Source: Sporosalibacterium faouarense (GTDB lineage: Bacteria; Bacillota; Clostridia; Tissierellales; VENL01). From it: a stretch of 64,000 nucleotides of DNA. Shown piece by piece: positions 53,303-61,975 of this stretch. Both the position numbers and the translations under genes were made by a program. Each line of letters opens with the position of its first letter. Positions within the stretch are counted from its first letter, which is position 1. The notes beneath the pieces are model-generated. The model was given only the letters and a program-made list of their open reading frames with translations, was not told the origin of the DNA and searched no databases. Location of the stretch: positions 1-64,000 of the forward strand of contig NZ_JAETGO010000023.1 of assembly GCF_016765695.1 (NCBI RefSeq), written 5' to 3'.

Positions 53303-53411
53303 AATAATGGATATGAAATAAGTACATTTGATAATGGTAAATGATGAGTTAACAAAATGTGTAACAGATATAACTAATATACGATTTTTTAGGATAAAAA
53401 GGGGAAATGTA

Positions 53412-54629
53412 ATGATGATAAAAGAAGACTTTTTACCCACAAAGGTATCTAAACTAAGGTGTTCTATATTAGTATTAATGGTTATAGTCATATATTGCAT
53501 AGAGAATAGCAGCATTCCTTCAATCATAGGGAGTCAAAGCTTCAATTACATAATTAAACCGATATTATGGGGTATAGTTGTATTAACTATATGGCTTTAC
53601 CCAAGAGCAAATGGACATGCATTACTAAAACTTAGAGGCTTGGTAAATTTATGGGCCTTTAACTTTGCTATTATTTATATAGCCTGCTCCGTCATAGTAG
53701 GCATATTTATAGAAGGCTTGGGGAAAAGTCCTTATGCACATTCGCCTATAGGTATATTGAAGAATGTAATATTTGTTGGAAGTGCTTTAATAGGAAGGGA
53801 AATATTTCGTGGATATTTAGTTAATAGAATAGTGAAAAAAGAAAATTATAAGGTATTCATATTGATAACATTATTTACAACTTTTATTTCAATATCATTT
53901 AACAGTTATATAAATATAAGTGGACATGAGAATTTGGTAGAATTTATAGCTGAAAGCTTAGCTCCAGAGTTTTCAAAACATCTATTGGCTACATATTTGG
54001 TTTTTTTAGGTGGCCCTTTAACTTCAATCATATATATAGGTACAGTAGATGGGTTTCACTGGCTGTCTCCTATACTTCCTGACTTTCAATGGATAACAAC
54101 TGCATTGATAGGCGTACTTTGTCCAATTTTTTTTATGATGTCAGTTCAGAATATATATTTAGATGCTTCGAAGCAAATTAATAAATCAAAAAAAGACAAT
54201 GAAAGTCCTCTTAGTTGGTTATTGGTAAGTGTGGTTTCCATAGGGATAGTATGGTTTTCTGTGGGAGTGTTCCCTGTTTATCCTTCTGTTATAGCTACAG
54301 GTAGTATGGAGCCCCTGATTAAGCCAGGAGATGTTATTTTAGTAAAAAAAGTAAAAAGCATGGATGATATAAATGATTTGAAGATAAACGATGTAATTCA
54401 ATTTGAACGAGGAAATATTTTGATTTCCCATAGAGTAATTGAAATAATAGAAGATAATGAAGGTAAAAGATATAAGACTAAAGGGGATAATAACTCTGGA
54501 CCAGATCAAGAGCTAGTATCTCCAAATGATATAAGAGGAAAAATCGTTTTTGTTGTTCCCAAGATAGGATGGCCAACACTATTAATAAAGAGCGAAGAAA
54601 ATATTCCTCTCAAGGGAATAGTATTCTAA
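53412..54629 (+). CDS. Signal peptidase I (SipW type) fused to a multi-spanning membrane domain
   Basis: 405 residues. About eight membrane segments fill residues 15-270, then the peptidase: ATGSMEPLIKPGDVILVKK (catalytic Ser), NILISHRVIEI (catalytic His), TKGDNNSGPD. Usual SipW proteins are about 190 residues with two segments, so the large N-terminal part is an unusual addition. ATG 53412 follows aaggggaaa; in-frame codons upstream lack a site. Likely processes the two preceding proteins. Confidence 0.9.
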   Translation: MMIKEDFLPTKVSKLRCSILVLMVIVIYCIENSSIPSIIGSQSFNYIIKPILWGIVVLTIWLYPRANGHALLKLRGLVNLWAFNFAIIYIACSVIVGIFIEGLGKSPYAHSPIGILKNVIFVGSALIGREIFRGYLVNRIVKKENYKVFILITLFTTFISISFNSYINISGHENLVEFIAESLAPEFSKHLLATYLVFLGGPLTSIIYIGTVDGFHWLSPILPDFQWITTALIGVLCPIFFMMSVQNIYLDASKQINKSKKDNESPLSWLLVSVVSIGIVWFSVGVFPVYPSVIATGSMEPLIKPGDVILVKKVKSMDDINDLKINDVIQFERGNILISHRVIEIIEDNEGKRYKTKGDNNSGPDQELVSPNDIRGKIVFVVPKIGWPTLLIKSEENIPLKGIVF

Positions 54630-54653
54630 GGAGAAAAAATAGCATGCATATGA

Positions 54654-54717
54654 TATGCTCCCCTGGTAGTAGACAGTCAAATTGATAAGACTGTCAGTAC
54701 AAGGGGAGTATTTTTTA
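54654..54717 (+). terminator. Branched terminator ending the first surface unit
   Basis: Outer arms ctcccct/aggggag, inner gacagtc/gactgtc, followed by tattttttat. Confidence 0.8.
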
Positions 54718-54927
54718 TGGTCATAGTAAGATTTGCTATAATAGATAGTTTAGTGCTACATTATACTACTAAAGAAGTAGATATTTAACTCAATAGTACC
54801 ATTGAAAATAACACATAGTCACTATTGGAAAGTAAACTTTATAATGGCGAAATAAAGCTACTGTCATTCTATAATTATAAATGAAAGAGCTCGATAAGCT
54901 CAAAACAAGAAAAGGAGTGGGATTTTG

Positions 54928-55665
54928 ATGAAAAAAACTAAATTTTTAGCTCTTGCATTAGCAGTAGCAGTTATGCTAATGGGTGCTGGTTATGCGGCAT
55001 GGAGTAACCAAACATTCTTGACAACAACTGTGAGAACTGGTAATTTCAAGATGGAAATTACTGATACCTCTATTCGCACTGGTGATAGACAAGAGGCGAA
55101 CGAAGCACATGATTGGCACGAATATGACTGGACTCATGGTGGTAATGTTGACCATAATGCAACATCAGCTGTAGTTGAATTTAATGATTTATATCCTGGT
55201 GGAACAGTTCAAGTTGATATGACAACAACTAATAATGGTACAATTCCTGCTAAGCTAAAGAGTGCAAAGGTTGAATACCTTAGTGGAAATGAAGATTTAT
55301 TCAATTTATTATTAGGTCAAACTTCTTGGAAAGCTGACATTAATGGTGATGGCTCTAAAGATGATTGGGATCATGTAGAATGGAATCGTGAAAATTGGAG
55401 AGGACTTCAAGGAGCTCTTAATGCTTTAGTTGCTAATATTAATGACCATAATGCAGTTATTGAACCAGGTGGATGGCTTTCATTAGGTGATGGAGAAGAG
55501 AATGGTTGCATAAAAATTAAACTTGATCCAGATGCTGGCAATGAGTTCCAAAATAAAAATGTTAAGTTCAAGATAACATTTAATTGGGAACAATGGACAA
55601 CTGATCCAACTGAAAATCCATACGATGGAGATAATGGATATGGTGGAGATGGAGACGTTCAATAG
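54928..55665 (+). CDS. TasA-like secreted fibre protein
   Basis: 245 residues. Signal MKKTKFLALALAVAVMLMGAG, then YAAWSNQTFLTTTVRTGNFKM, the SipW-type cleavage region. Mature beta-rich domain has the TasA/camelysin pattern (DLYPGGTVQVDMTTTNNGTIPAKLK; EPGGWLSLGDGEENGCIKIKL) with a long Asp/Asn/Trp-rich insertion (ADINGDGSKDDWDHVEWN) that looks like a calcium-binding loop. Good ribosome site. A terminator follows. Confidence 0.85.
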   Translation: MKKTKFLALALAVAVMLMGAGYAAWSNQTFLTTTVRTGNFKMEITDTSIRTGDRQEANEAHDWHEYDWTHGGNVDHNATSAVVEFNDLYPGGTVQVDMTTTNNGTIPAKLKSAKVEYLSGNEDLFNLLLGQTSWKADINGDGSKDDWDHVEWNRENWRGLQGALNALVANINDHNAVIEPGGWLSLGDGEENGCIKIKLDPDAGNEFQNKNVKFKITFNWEQWTTDPTENPYDGDNGYGGDGDVQ

Positions 55666-55685
55666 ATAATAGAAATATATAAGTA

Positions 55686-55719
55686 ATAGGAGTAGGAAAG
55701 ATTCCTGCTCCTATTTTCT
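55686..55719 (+). terminator. Rho-independent terminator
   Basis: Stem taggagtaggaa/ttcctgctccta, then ttttct. Confidence 0.75.
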
Positions 55720-55870
55720 ACTTTGAAAATAACTATTTTTAGCAATAAAAAAATAAAAAGCAAGAGTTATATAGAATACAGAAAAGTTGACAAATAGCAA
55801 CAAAACTAGATAAAGGATAAGTGTAGCTTATGTGGAATACACATATAAAAGACTTGTAGGGGTGTTGAGA

Positions 55871-57064
55871 ATGAGGGTACATATAAATAATCATTTTAAA
55901 CGTGGACTGATAATCATTTTGATTATATTAATTGGAGTTTTATCTTTCTTATTATATACAGAAAAAAACAATCCAAGATTTGAAGAAAAGAAGATATCTT
56001 TATATAGTTATAATAATAAAACAAATATGGACTATGAAGTTTTTTTAAAACCCAATCTTTTATATGATAAGGAAAGTGTGGGAAAAGATAATATTTATAT
56101 AACACAATTTGTAGATTATATTGATACATCGTTTATATATGAGTTTGATGGAGAAAGTATTGCAAATATTCAGGGAAGCTATAAGGTAATAGCTAGGGTA
56201 GAGGGCTATACTATTAGTAATGAAACATATAAAGTAATTTGGAATAAAGATTTTATTTTAGCAGATGAGAATAAAATTAATAGTAACGATACTAAATTGC
56301 ATATAGGTGAAAATATATCATTAGACTATAATCAATACAACGACTTTGCAAGACAAGTTATTCAGGATTCGAAAGTAAATTCAAATGTTAGACTAATAGT
56401 ATTTATGAATGTAGATGTTAATGTTGATACTGGCAAAGGTGTTATAGAAGAAGATCTATCACCTTCAATAACAATACCTTTAAATACAAGCTATTTTGAA
56501 GTGGAAGGGAAATTAGAAAGTAAAAAGTCTGGTGCTATAGAAGAAACTCAAAAAATGTTATTGCCACCTGATGAAGAGAGAGTTAAGCTTTACGTGGTTA
56601 CAATTTGTTTGTTAGGTATAATATTATTAGTTGTATTACTTCTAACAAAGGGTAAAGCTGTTAATGATCCTAAAGAAAAGAGACTTAATAAAATATTTAA
56701 GAAATACGGAGATAGATTAGTGGCTTTAAATAATGAATTTGGAAACTCATATTTAGAACAAAATGCAGTTGAATCAATAGGTGACTTAGTTAAAATTTCC
56801 GATGAATTTGGAAGACCTATTATGTACAGATATAGTTCGAACTATAAAAAACTTGATAGATTCTATGTAACTGATGATAATGAAATCTATGTTTATGATA
56901 TCAATAAGGATATGGATAAACTCACTTCTCAAGCCAAAAATATAAGAGATGATAATAACGGTAATATGGCTCCTAAGAGCTTAAGAGAGAGGTTATCAAA
57001 ATTAAAGTTAAGTTCATCAAAATCAAAAAAAGATAAAATAAAGAAAAGTGATATAGAGAGTTAA
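55871..57064 (+). CDS. DUF5305 family membrane-anchored protein
   Basis: 397 residues. N-terminal membrane segment (about 10-32), a beta-rich outside domain (about 40-235) with YEVFLKPNLLYDKESVGKDN and YITQFVDYIDTSFIYEF, a second segment (about 240-262), and a cytoplasmic basic tail. This layout is that of DUF5305, a family often next to SipW-type peptidases in archaea and Clostridia; function unknown. ATG 55871 follows tagggg. Confidence 0.82.
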   Translation: MRVHINNHFKRGLIIILIILIGVLSFLLYTEKNNPRFEEKKISLYSYNNKTNMDYEVFLKPNLLYDKESVGKDNIYITQFVDYIDTSFIYEFDGESIANIQGSYKVIARVEGYTISNETYKVIWNKDFILADENKINSNDTKLHIGENISLDYNQYNDFARQVIQDSKVNSNVRLIVFMNVDVNVDTGKGVIEEDLSPSITIPLNTSYFEVEGKLESKKSGAIEETQKMLLPPDEERVKLYVVTICLLGIILLVVLLLTKGKAVNDPKEKRLNKIFKKYGDRLVALNNEFGNSYLEQNAVESIGDLVKISDEFGRPIMYRYSSNYKKLDRFYVTDDNEIYVYDINKDMDKLTSQAKNIRDDNNGNMAPKSLRERLSKLKLSSSKSKKDKIKKSDIES

Positions 57065-57070
57065 GGATAT

Positions 57071-57106
57071 AGAAAAGTAGGCTGAACACCTGCTTTTCTA
57101 TTTTTA
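57071..57106 (+). terminator. Rho-independent terminator after DUF5305 gene
   Basis: Stem agaaaagtaggc/cctgcttttct, then atttttaa. Confidence 0.8.
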
Positions 57107-57108
57107 AA

Positions 57109-57124
57109 TACTACTTTAGTAGTA
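57109..57124. promoter_or_regulatory. Palindrome TACTAC-TTTA-GTAGTA
   Basis: Inverted repeat related to the one in the veg promoter (49028-49044). May be an operator for the SLH-protein gene at 57338; regulator unknown. Confidence 0.35.
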
Positions 57125-57337
57125 AATAGAGTAACATAAAGTACTATATAAAATTAGCATTATGTATGGCGAAAAAGTAAAAAAACTTAGATATAATTTA
57201 GGAAGATAGGAGTATACTTTTTCAATGATATAGTAAAGAGCTTAATATATATAACTCAAATGATATTTTAGGTATAGTTTTATAATTAAGTAGTATTAAT
57301 AAAATTTAAAAATGAGTTGAATTAATGGGGGGTAAAA

Positions 57338-58609
57338 ATGAGTAATGGTAAGGGAAGGTATAGAAAGAATTTCTTCTACATAATTCTAGTTATTGTAATG
57401 ATGTCAATTTTTACCTATGGAATCATCAATACTTCTTATGCAACACGAAACTCACAAGTGCCTAATGTGTTAGTGACTCTCGAAAAAGGAGGAACTAGTC
57501 AACAAGGGAATTTATATGGTACTGGTTTATGGTTTCCAGGGTTAAAAAAAGAAGGAATCATTAGAGTAGCTAATAATACAGGAAGAACTGTGAAAGTAGA
57601 TAATTTAGGTATACAAGTTAAATTAACAGATACAAAACTAGGAATAGATAAAGAAGTTGTACTAAATTCATTTCTTAATAATATGAAGCTTAGTATTGAA
57701 AAAGGATATCTTTTTGCTTTTGATAAAGTAATCCTGGCAGAAACAAAAATCCATAAATTGTTATATTCTCATAATAATGATGATTATAATGGCTATGATA
57801 TTATAGTTGACGATCAGTTTACAATTAGAAATGGAAAATCCATAGATCTCAAATATACTCTATATATGAATAAGGAGTCGGGTGATGAGCTACAAGATCT
57901 TAGCGCTCAAATAAATTTCGTTATTAATTCAAGTGGTGATACAATAAATGATCCACCAGACGATCCGCCAGATGACCCACCAAATGATCCAGATCCACCA
58001 GTAACTCCACCAAGTGACCCACCTCCAGAGGAGCCACCTACAGTAGAAGAGCCAGAAGAACCAACTGATACTCAGGATCATTGGGCTCATGATTGTATAA
58101 TTACTTTAATTGAACATGGAGTTATAAAAGGTTATCCTGATGGAACTATACGTCCTGAGTATAAGGTGACTAGAGCTGAAGTAGCAGCATTGGTTGCAAG
58201 GGCATTGAAGGTTGAGGAAGACTTTTCTAAGGAACCAGTATACAAAGATGATATACCTAAATGGGTAGAAGGATATGTAGTTGCTTTAACGGACTATAAT
58301 ATATATACTGGATACCCTGATAACACCTTTAGATCAGATAAATATATTTCTAGGGAAGAGGTAGTAGCTGTATTAATTAGAGGCTTTGAAAAGAGCTTAG
58401 ATGCAAATAATAAATTAGATTTTAAAGATAAAGATGATATTGGCTTTTGGGCTGTAGACTATGTTAAATCAGGAGTGGAGAATAATGTGATTACTGGATA
58501 CCCAGATGGTACATTTAAACCTAAAAATGATATAACTAGGGCAGAAGTATTCACTATATTATGTAAGCTATTAGGGCTTCATGAAACGCATGTATATAAG
58601 ATCGATTAA
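57338..58609 (+). CDS. TasA-like domain protein with three SLH repeats
   Basis: 423 residues. Signal/anchor (about 10-35, IILVIVMMSIFTYGIINTSY), beta-rich domain (about 40-210: NVLVTLEKGGTSQQGNLYG, GLWFPGLKKEGIIRV), a Pro/Asp linker (DPPDDPPDDPPNDPDPP), and three S-layer homology repeats (DHWAHDCIITLIEHGVIKGY; PKWVEGYVVALTDYNIYTGY; GFWAVDYVKSGVENNVITGY). SLH binds pyruvylated wall polymer, so this may anchor the fibre, as TapA does in Bacillus. A paralogue lies at 63169. Confidence 0.9.
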   Translation: MSNGKGRYRKNFFYIILVIVMMSIFTYGIINTSYATRNSQVPNVLVTLEKGGTSQQGNLYGTGLWFPGLKKEGIIRVANNTGRTVKVDNLGIQVKLTDTKLGIDKEVVLNSFLNNMKLSIEKGYLFAFDKVILAETKIHKLLYSHNNDDYNGYDIIVDDQFTIRNGKSIDLKYTLYMNKESGDELQDLSAQINFVINSSGDTINDPPDDPPDDPPNDPDPPVTPPSDPPPEEPPTVEEPEEPTDTQDHWAHDCIITLIEHGVIKGYPDGTIRPEYKVTRAEVAALVARALKVEEDFSKEPVYKDDIPKWVEGYVVALTDYNIYTGYPDNTFRSDKYISREEVVAVLIRGFEKSLDANNKLDFKDKDDIGFWAVDYVKSGVENNVITGYPDGTFKPKNDITRAEVFTILCKLLGLHETHVYKID

Positions 58610-58650
58610 TTATAAAAAACAAAATAAATATTTTATGTCACATTATAAAT

Positions 58651-58678
58651 AAGGGCCTTTGAGGTCCTTGTTTTTTTA
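58651..58678 (+). terminator. Rho-independent terminator
   Basis: Stem aagggcct/aggtcctt with a short loop, followed by seven T. Confidence 0.75.
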
Positions 58679-58838
58679 TTTGAGGAAATTAAATATTTTT
58701 ATAAGTCTTTATTTCTTTGAAAAGAGATTTATTTAACGGATTTTTTAAAAAAATAAAAAAAGAAAAAAATTAGTCTAAAATATAAATTTGTGGAAATAAT
58801 AACCTCAAACGTTAATTGAATCTAATCTTGTTCTATTG

Positions 58839-58879
58839 TTACACAGTTAGTAAATTAATGAAAATATTGTACTGTGTAA
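58839..58879. repeat. Inverted repeat upstream of riboswitch 2
   Basis: Perfect arms TTACACAGT (58839-58847) and ACTGTGTAA (58871-58879). Possible operator or hairpin near the promoter of the second surface unit. Confidence 0.4.
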
Positions 58880-58909
58880 AGATATGATTTTCATATGCGT
58901 TAATTAGAT

Positions 58910-58978
58910 TTTGGAGATTATGATGTATATTCTTTAAGTGGGCACCTAGGATATACGGAGTCAGTGGTGCAACCGGCC
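58910..58978 (+). ncRNA. c-di-GMP-II riboswitch, copy 2
   Basis: Nearly identical to copy 1 over gggcacctaggatata and cagtggtgcaaccggcc, with the 5' part ttggagattatgatg. Stem GCACC/GGTGC present. The aptamer end shares bases with a terminator stem, so c-di-GMP should turn on the SipW/TasA-like unit. Confidence 0.88.
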
Positions 58979-59013
58979 TTGTTTTATGGATATTATAAAA
59001 TAAGGATTTTTTA
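58977..59013 (+). terminator. Riboswitch-controlled terminator, copy 2
   Basis: CCTTGTTTTAT pairs with ATAAAATAAGG (one G-U) and is followed by attttttt. The first arm begins in the last two aptamer bases. Confidence 0.75.
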
Positions 59014-59057
59014 CTGTAGATTTATAAGCAAAGATCTATTGATAAGGAGGAACTTTT

Positions 59058-59660
59058 ATGAAAGAAATAGCTAAAGAAACAGAAAAGAATAAAAGTATAG
59101 TGAAAAAATTGATTAAGTGGTCATCAAATATTGCAATTATTATTTTAGTTGTGTTAGTTGTTACATCCTTGTATTCATCATTTAAATCAAGAAATGATCC
59201 TAGTTATATACCTTCAGTATTAGGCTACAAGCCTATGTCAGTGCTTACAGGAAGTATGGACCCAACCCTTAAGCCTGGTGATATGGTTATTGTTAAGGCA
59301 ACTGACCCTAATATTCTCAAAGTTAATGATGTAATTACATATAGGGTAAGCAACTCAACGTTGATAACTCATAGGATTATTGAAATTACAAATGAGGACC
59401 AACATCTTTATTTTAAAACTAAGGGAGATGCTAACAATACCGAAGATCAAAGACTGATATCATCCGAACAAGTGGTTGGTAGGTTAGCTTTTAGTATTCC
59501 CAAGGGAGGATACATAGTTAACTGGATTAAAAGTCCATTAGGACTTATATTACTAGTGATTTTGCCAATAACTTTCCTTTTAGTAGGAGAAATAAAATCC
59601 ATATTTTCTCAAGTGGATAAAAACAAAGAAGCTAATCCGAAGGATGATATGGAAGTATAA
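59058..59660 (+). CDS. sipW: Signal peptidase I, SipW type
   Basis: 200 residues. Membrane segments at about 22-44 and 165-185, catalytic Ser in LTGSMDPTLKPGDMVIVK, His in LITHRIIEI, and TKGDANNTEDQ. The Ser-His dyad is typical of SipW, the peptidase dedicated to TasA-type precursors. First gene after riboswitch 2 and directly before three TasA-like genes, like the tapA-sipW-tasA operon. Ribosome site aaggagga. Confidence 0.95.
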   Translation: MKEIAKETEKNKSIVKKLIKWSSNIAIIILVVLVVTSLYSSFKSRNDPSYIPSVLGYKPMSVLTGSMDPTLKPGDMVIVKATDPNILKVNDVITYRVSNSTLITHRIIEITNEDQHLYFKTKGDANNTEDQRLISSEQVVGRLAFSIPKGGYIVNWIKSPLGLILLVILPITFLLVGEIKSIFSQVDKNKEANPKDDMEV

Positions 59661-59742
59661 AACTTAGTAATATCTGTAGATTATATATCTAGTACATGAA
59701 AGAACACTATAATATGGGGGTGATATGAAAAAGTAAAGGGGA

Positions 59743-59774
59743 GCATGGGACATCCCTGCTAAGATATCCCATGC
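59743..59774 (+). other. Hairpin between sipW and the TasA-like genes
   Basis: Perfect arms GCATGGGA (59743-59750) and TCCCATGC (59767-59774), no T run. May protect the downstream mRNA so that fibre genes are expressed above sipW. A three-codon frame (ATG AAA AAG TAA, 59725-59736) with a ribosome site lies just before. Confidence 0.4.
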
Positions 59775-59857
59775 CAAAAAGAAAAATGTAAATATATTCA
59801 CTACTATTTTACCACAAAACCTAAAAAAAATTAAGAACATTTAGGAGGATGATTATT

Positions 59858-61123
59858 TTGAAGAAAAGATTAGTTTTAAGTTTATTACTAGTCGGATTGT
59901 TAGCATTTAGTGCAGGAATGGGCACTTTTGCATGGTTTGCCAGTCAAGCAACAAGTTCAAATAATACTTTTGCTGCTGGAACTTTGACTGTTTCATTAGA
60001 GGGGCAAGATACAGAACAAAATGACTTCTCGATAGATGGTCCAATTCAACCAGGAGATATAGTGACTAGAGATTCCAATGGAGATCCAGGATATGCAACA
60101 ATAGAGATAGTTAATAGTGGATCTTTAGATCTTGGATATTTTGATAATTTTGTACTAGATGATGATCCAAATGATGAAACAGATACTAAATTAGCTGAAG
60201 CAATATATATTAAGAACTGGAAAAACTCTTTGTGGAAAACCGATGGAGATGAAGGATATACTCAGCTTTGGGAAGATCATTTTATAGTAGAAGGAGTAGG
60301 ACAATATCCATTTTTTAATAATACTACTGATGCTAATAGCGACGGAAAAATATCCCTTGCTGAGTGGCTAAATGATGGAAATACTCAGATGGGTATACCA
60401 AATGGATGGGATGTAGGTGGCTTAAAACCAGGAAGCAAGTTTGTTCAGCAGTTTGAATTAGCATTCGATGAGAATGCAAATAACGATTACCAAGGATTGT
60501 CTTTAACAGGGAAATTCAAAGTCGTAGCGGGACAGGTTAATATACCAGCGATTCGTCAATTAATGATTGATAATAATATACCAACTGGAACAGGTGCCGA
60601 AGCAAAGGTTCCTGAGATGCTGGAACGTATTTCTCAACAAGAAGATAAAAAAGCTCCTACAATAGGGAATGAGTTGGCAACAATAAATACTAATAATAGA
60701 AGAATTAGTTTAAGCTTTTCAATTGATGAAATGATTAATCTTGATTTAAACAATCCTGGAGATATACAAATAACATATGGAACAATGGAAAATAGTGTTT
60801 TCTCGCCTGCCCTCAAAGAAGATAATACGCCAATTACTAAATTTAAAGCATGGTCCGCATATTTAAATGGATATATAGAAGAAGAAAAGGTGCGATTTGG
60901 TCAAGGGGTAGAAGGATTAGAAGAATACAACGGAGAGAGAGTATTAAACACTGTTCCTAAAAATACAATGTTGAGCACTACTGTTGACCCTAACTATGAA
61001 ACAATGGGATATGCAGATGACGATGCTTTTTGGCAAGCACTAGAGAATGGTAATGTAGCAATTGAAATAGTTGTTTTTGATAACTCTGGTAATTCAACTA
61101 CACAATATGTTATAGCACAATAA
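59858..61123 (+). CDS. TasA/camelysin-like fibre protein 1
   Basis: 421 residues from TTG 59858, chosen as aggagg lies 9 bases upstream (an in-frame ATG at 59849 abuts it). Signal KKRLVLSLLLVGLLAFSAGM then AWFASQATSSNNTFAAGTL, the SipW-type region shared by all members here. N-terminal camelysin-type domain (about 45-225) followed by a long extra C-terminal domain (about 240-421: VPEMLERISQQEDKKAPTIG...), so nearly twice the usual length. A calcium-loop-like DANSDGKISLAEW is visible. Confidence 0.88.
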   Translation: MKKRLVLSLLLVGLLAFSAGMGTFAWFASQATSSNNTFAAGTLTVSLEGQDTEQNDFSIDGPIQPGDIVTRDSNGDPGYATIEIVNSGSLDLGYFDNFVLDDDPNDETDTKLAEAIYIKNWKNSLWKTDGDEGYTQLWEDHFIVEGVGQYPFFNNTTDANSDGKISLAEWLNDGNTQMGIPNGWDVGGLKPGSKFVQQFELAFDENANNDYQGLSLTGKFKVVAGQVNIPAIRQLMIDNNIPTGTGAEAKVPEMLERISQQEDKKAPTIGNELATINTNNRRISLSFSIDEMINLDLNNPGDIQITYGTMENSVFSPALKEDNTPITKFKAWSAYLNGYIEEEKVRFGQGVEGLEEYNGERVLNTVPKNTMLSTTVDPNYETMGYADDDAFWQALENGNVAIEIVVFDNSGNSTTQYVIAQ

Positions 61124-61171
61124 GAGATAGGATAGAAAAGATAAATTTAGAAGATTAGGGAGGAATATTAA

Positions 61172-61876
61172 ATGACAAAGAAAGCTTTATTGAGTATTAC
61201 TTTAATAGGATTATTAGCTTTTGGTGTAGGAATGGGAACATATGCATGGTTCACTAGCCAAGCAACTAGCTCCAACAATAGCTTCGCAACAGGAACGTTA
61301 GCTTTAGCTACAGCAGGTGAAGGAAGTATAAACATAGATTTGAATACAGCAAATCTTCAACCAGGTGATATATTAACAGGAGATGATACAACAGAATTCG
61401 CTTCAATTACAATAGAAAATGATGGCAGTCTCAACATGGCTACCTTCGGAAGATTCACAGTAGATGGCAACCTAGCAGACGATATGATTATCACTGATTA
61501 CAAAGCAGAATTCTTTCACAAAGAAGATAGTCAACCATATCGTGTTGACAATTTTATCGAAAATGGAGTAAAGCATAATGATCAATTCGCTTCAAATATG
61601 TATGATTGGGTAAATGGGAACGGACCACTGGATATACCTGGAACTGCTTGGGATGAAGAAGCACTGAAACCAGGAGATTACTTTACTATAACATTTAGAT
61701 TAGTATACGACAAAAATGCTACAGCTCAGGGAGAAACTGCAAATTTAGGTTATGAAGTATATGGTACACAAGTTAGAGAAGGAGCAATACAAGCTTTAAA
61801 TTTAGAAGGTGTATCTGATGAATATATAGCTAATTATGCTTATCCCTATCTTTTAAATCAAGTTAGTCCTGAGTAG
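61172..61876 (+). CDS. TasA/camelysin-like fibre protein 2
   Basis: 234 residues, standard length. Signal TKKALLSITLIGLLAFGVGM, then AWFTSQATSSNNSFATGTL. Beta-rich mature domain with NLQPGDILTGDD, ENDGSLNMATFGRFTVDG and ALKPGDYFTITFRLVYD, the TasA pattern. Codes 49 bp after protein 1, with ribosome site agggagga. A short C-terminal helix replaces the extra domain of protein 1. Confidence 0.88.
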   Translation: MTKKALLSITLIGLLAFGVGMGTYAWFTSQATSSNNSFATGTLALATAGEGSINIDLNTANLQPGDILTGDDTTEFASITIENDGSLNMATFGRFTVDGNLADDMIITDYKAEFFHKEDSQPYRVDNFIENGVKHNDQFASNMYDWVNGNGPLDIPGTAWDEEALKPGDYFTITFRLVYDKNATAQGETANLGYEVYGTQVREGAIQALNLEGVSDEYIANYAYPYLLNQVSPE

Positions 61877-61975
61877 AAAAGATCAAACTGGAAGAAATTT
61901 ATGCAAATATGATAATTTTGCTTTTAATATGCTTGAATAATTAAAACCATTTCATATTAAGAAGGAGGGAATTAG

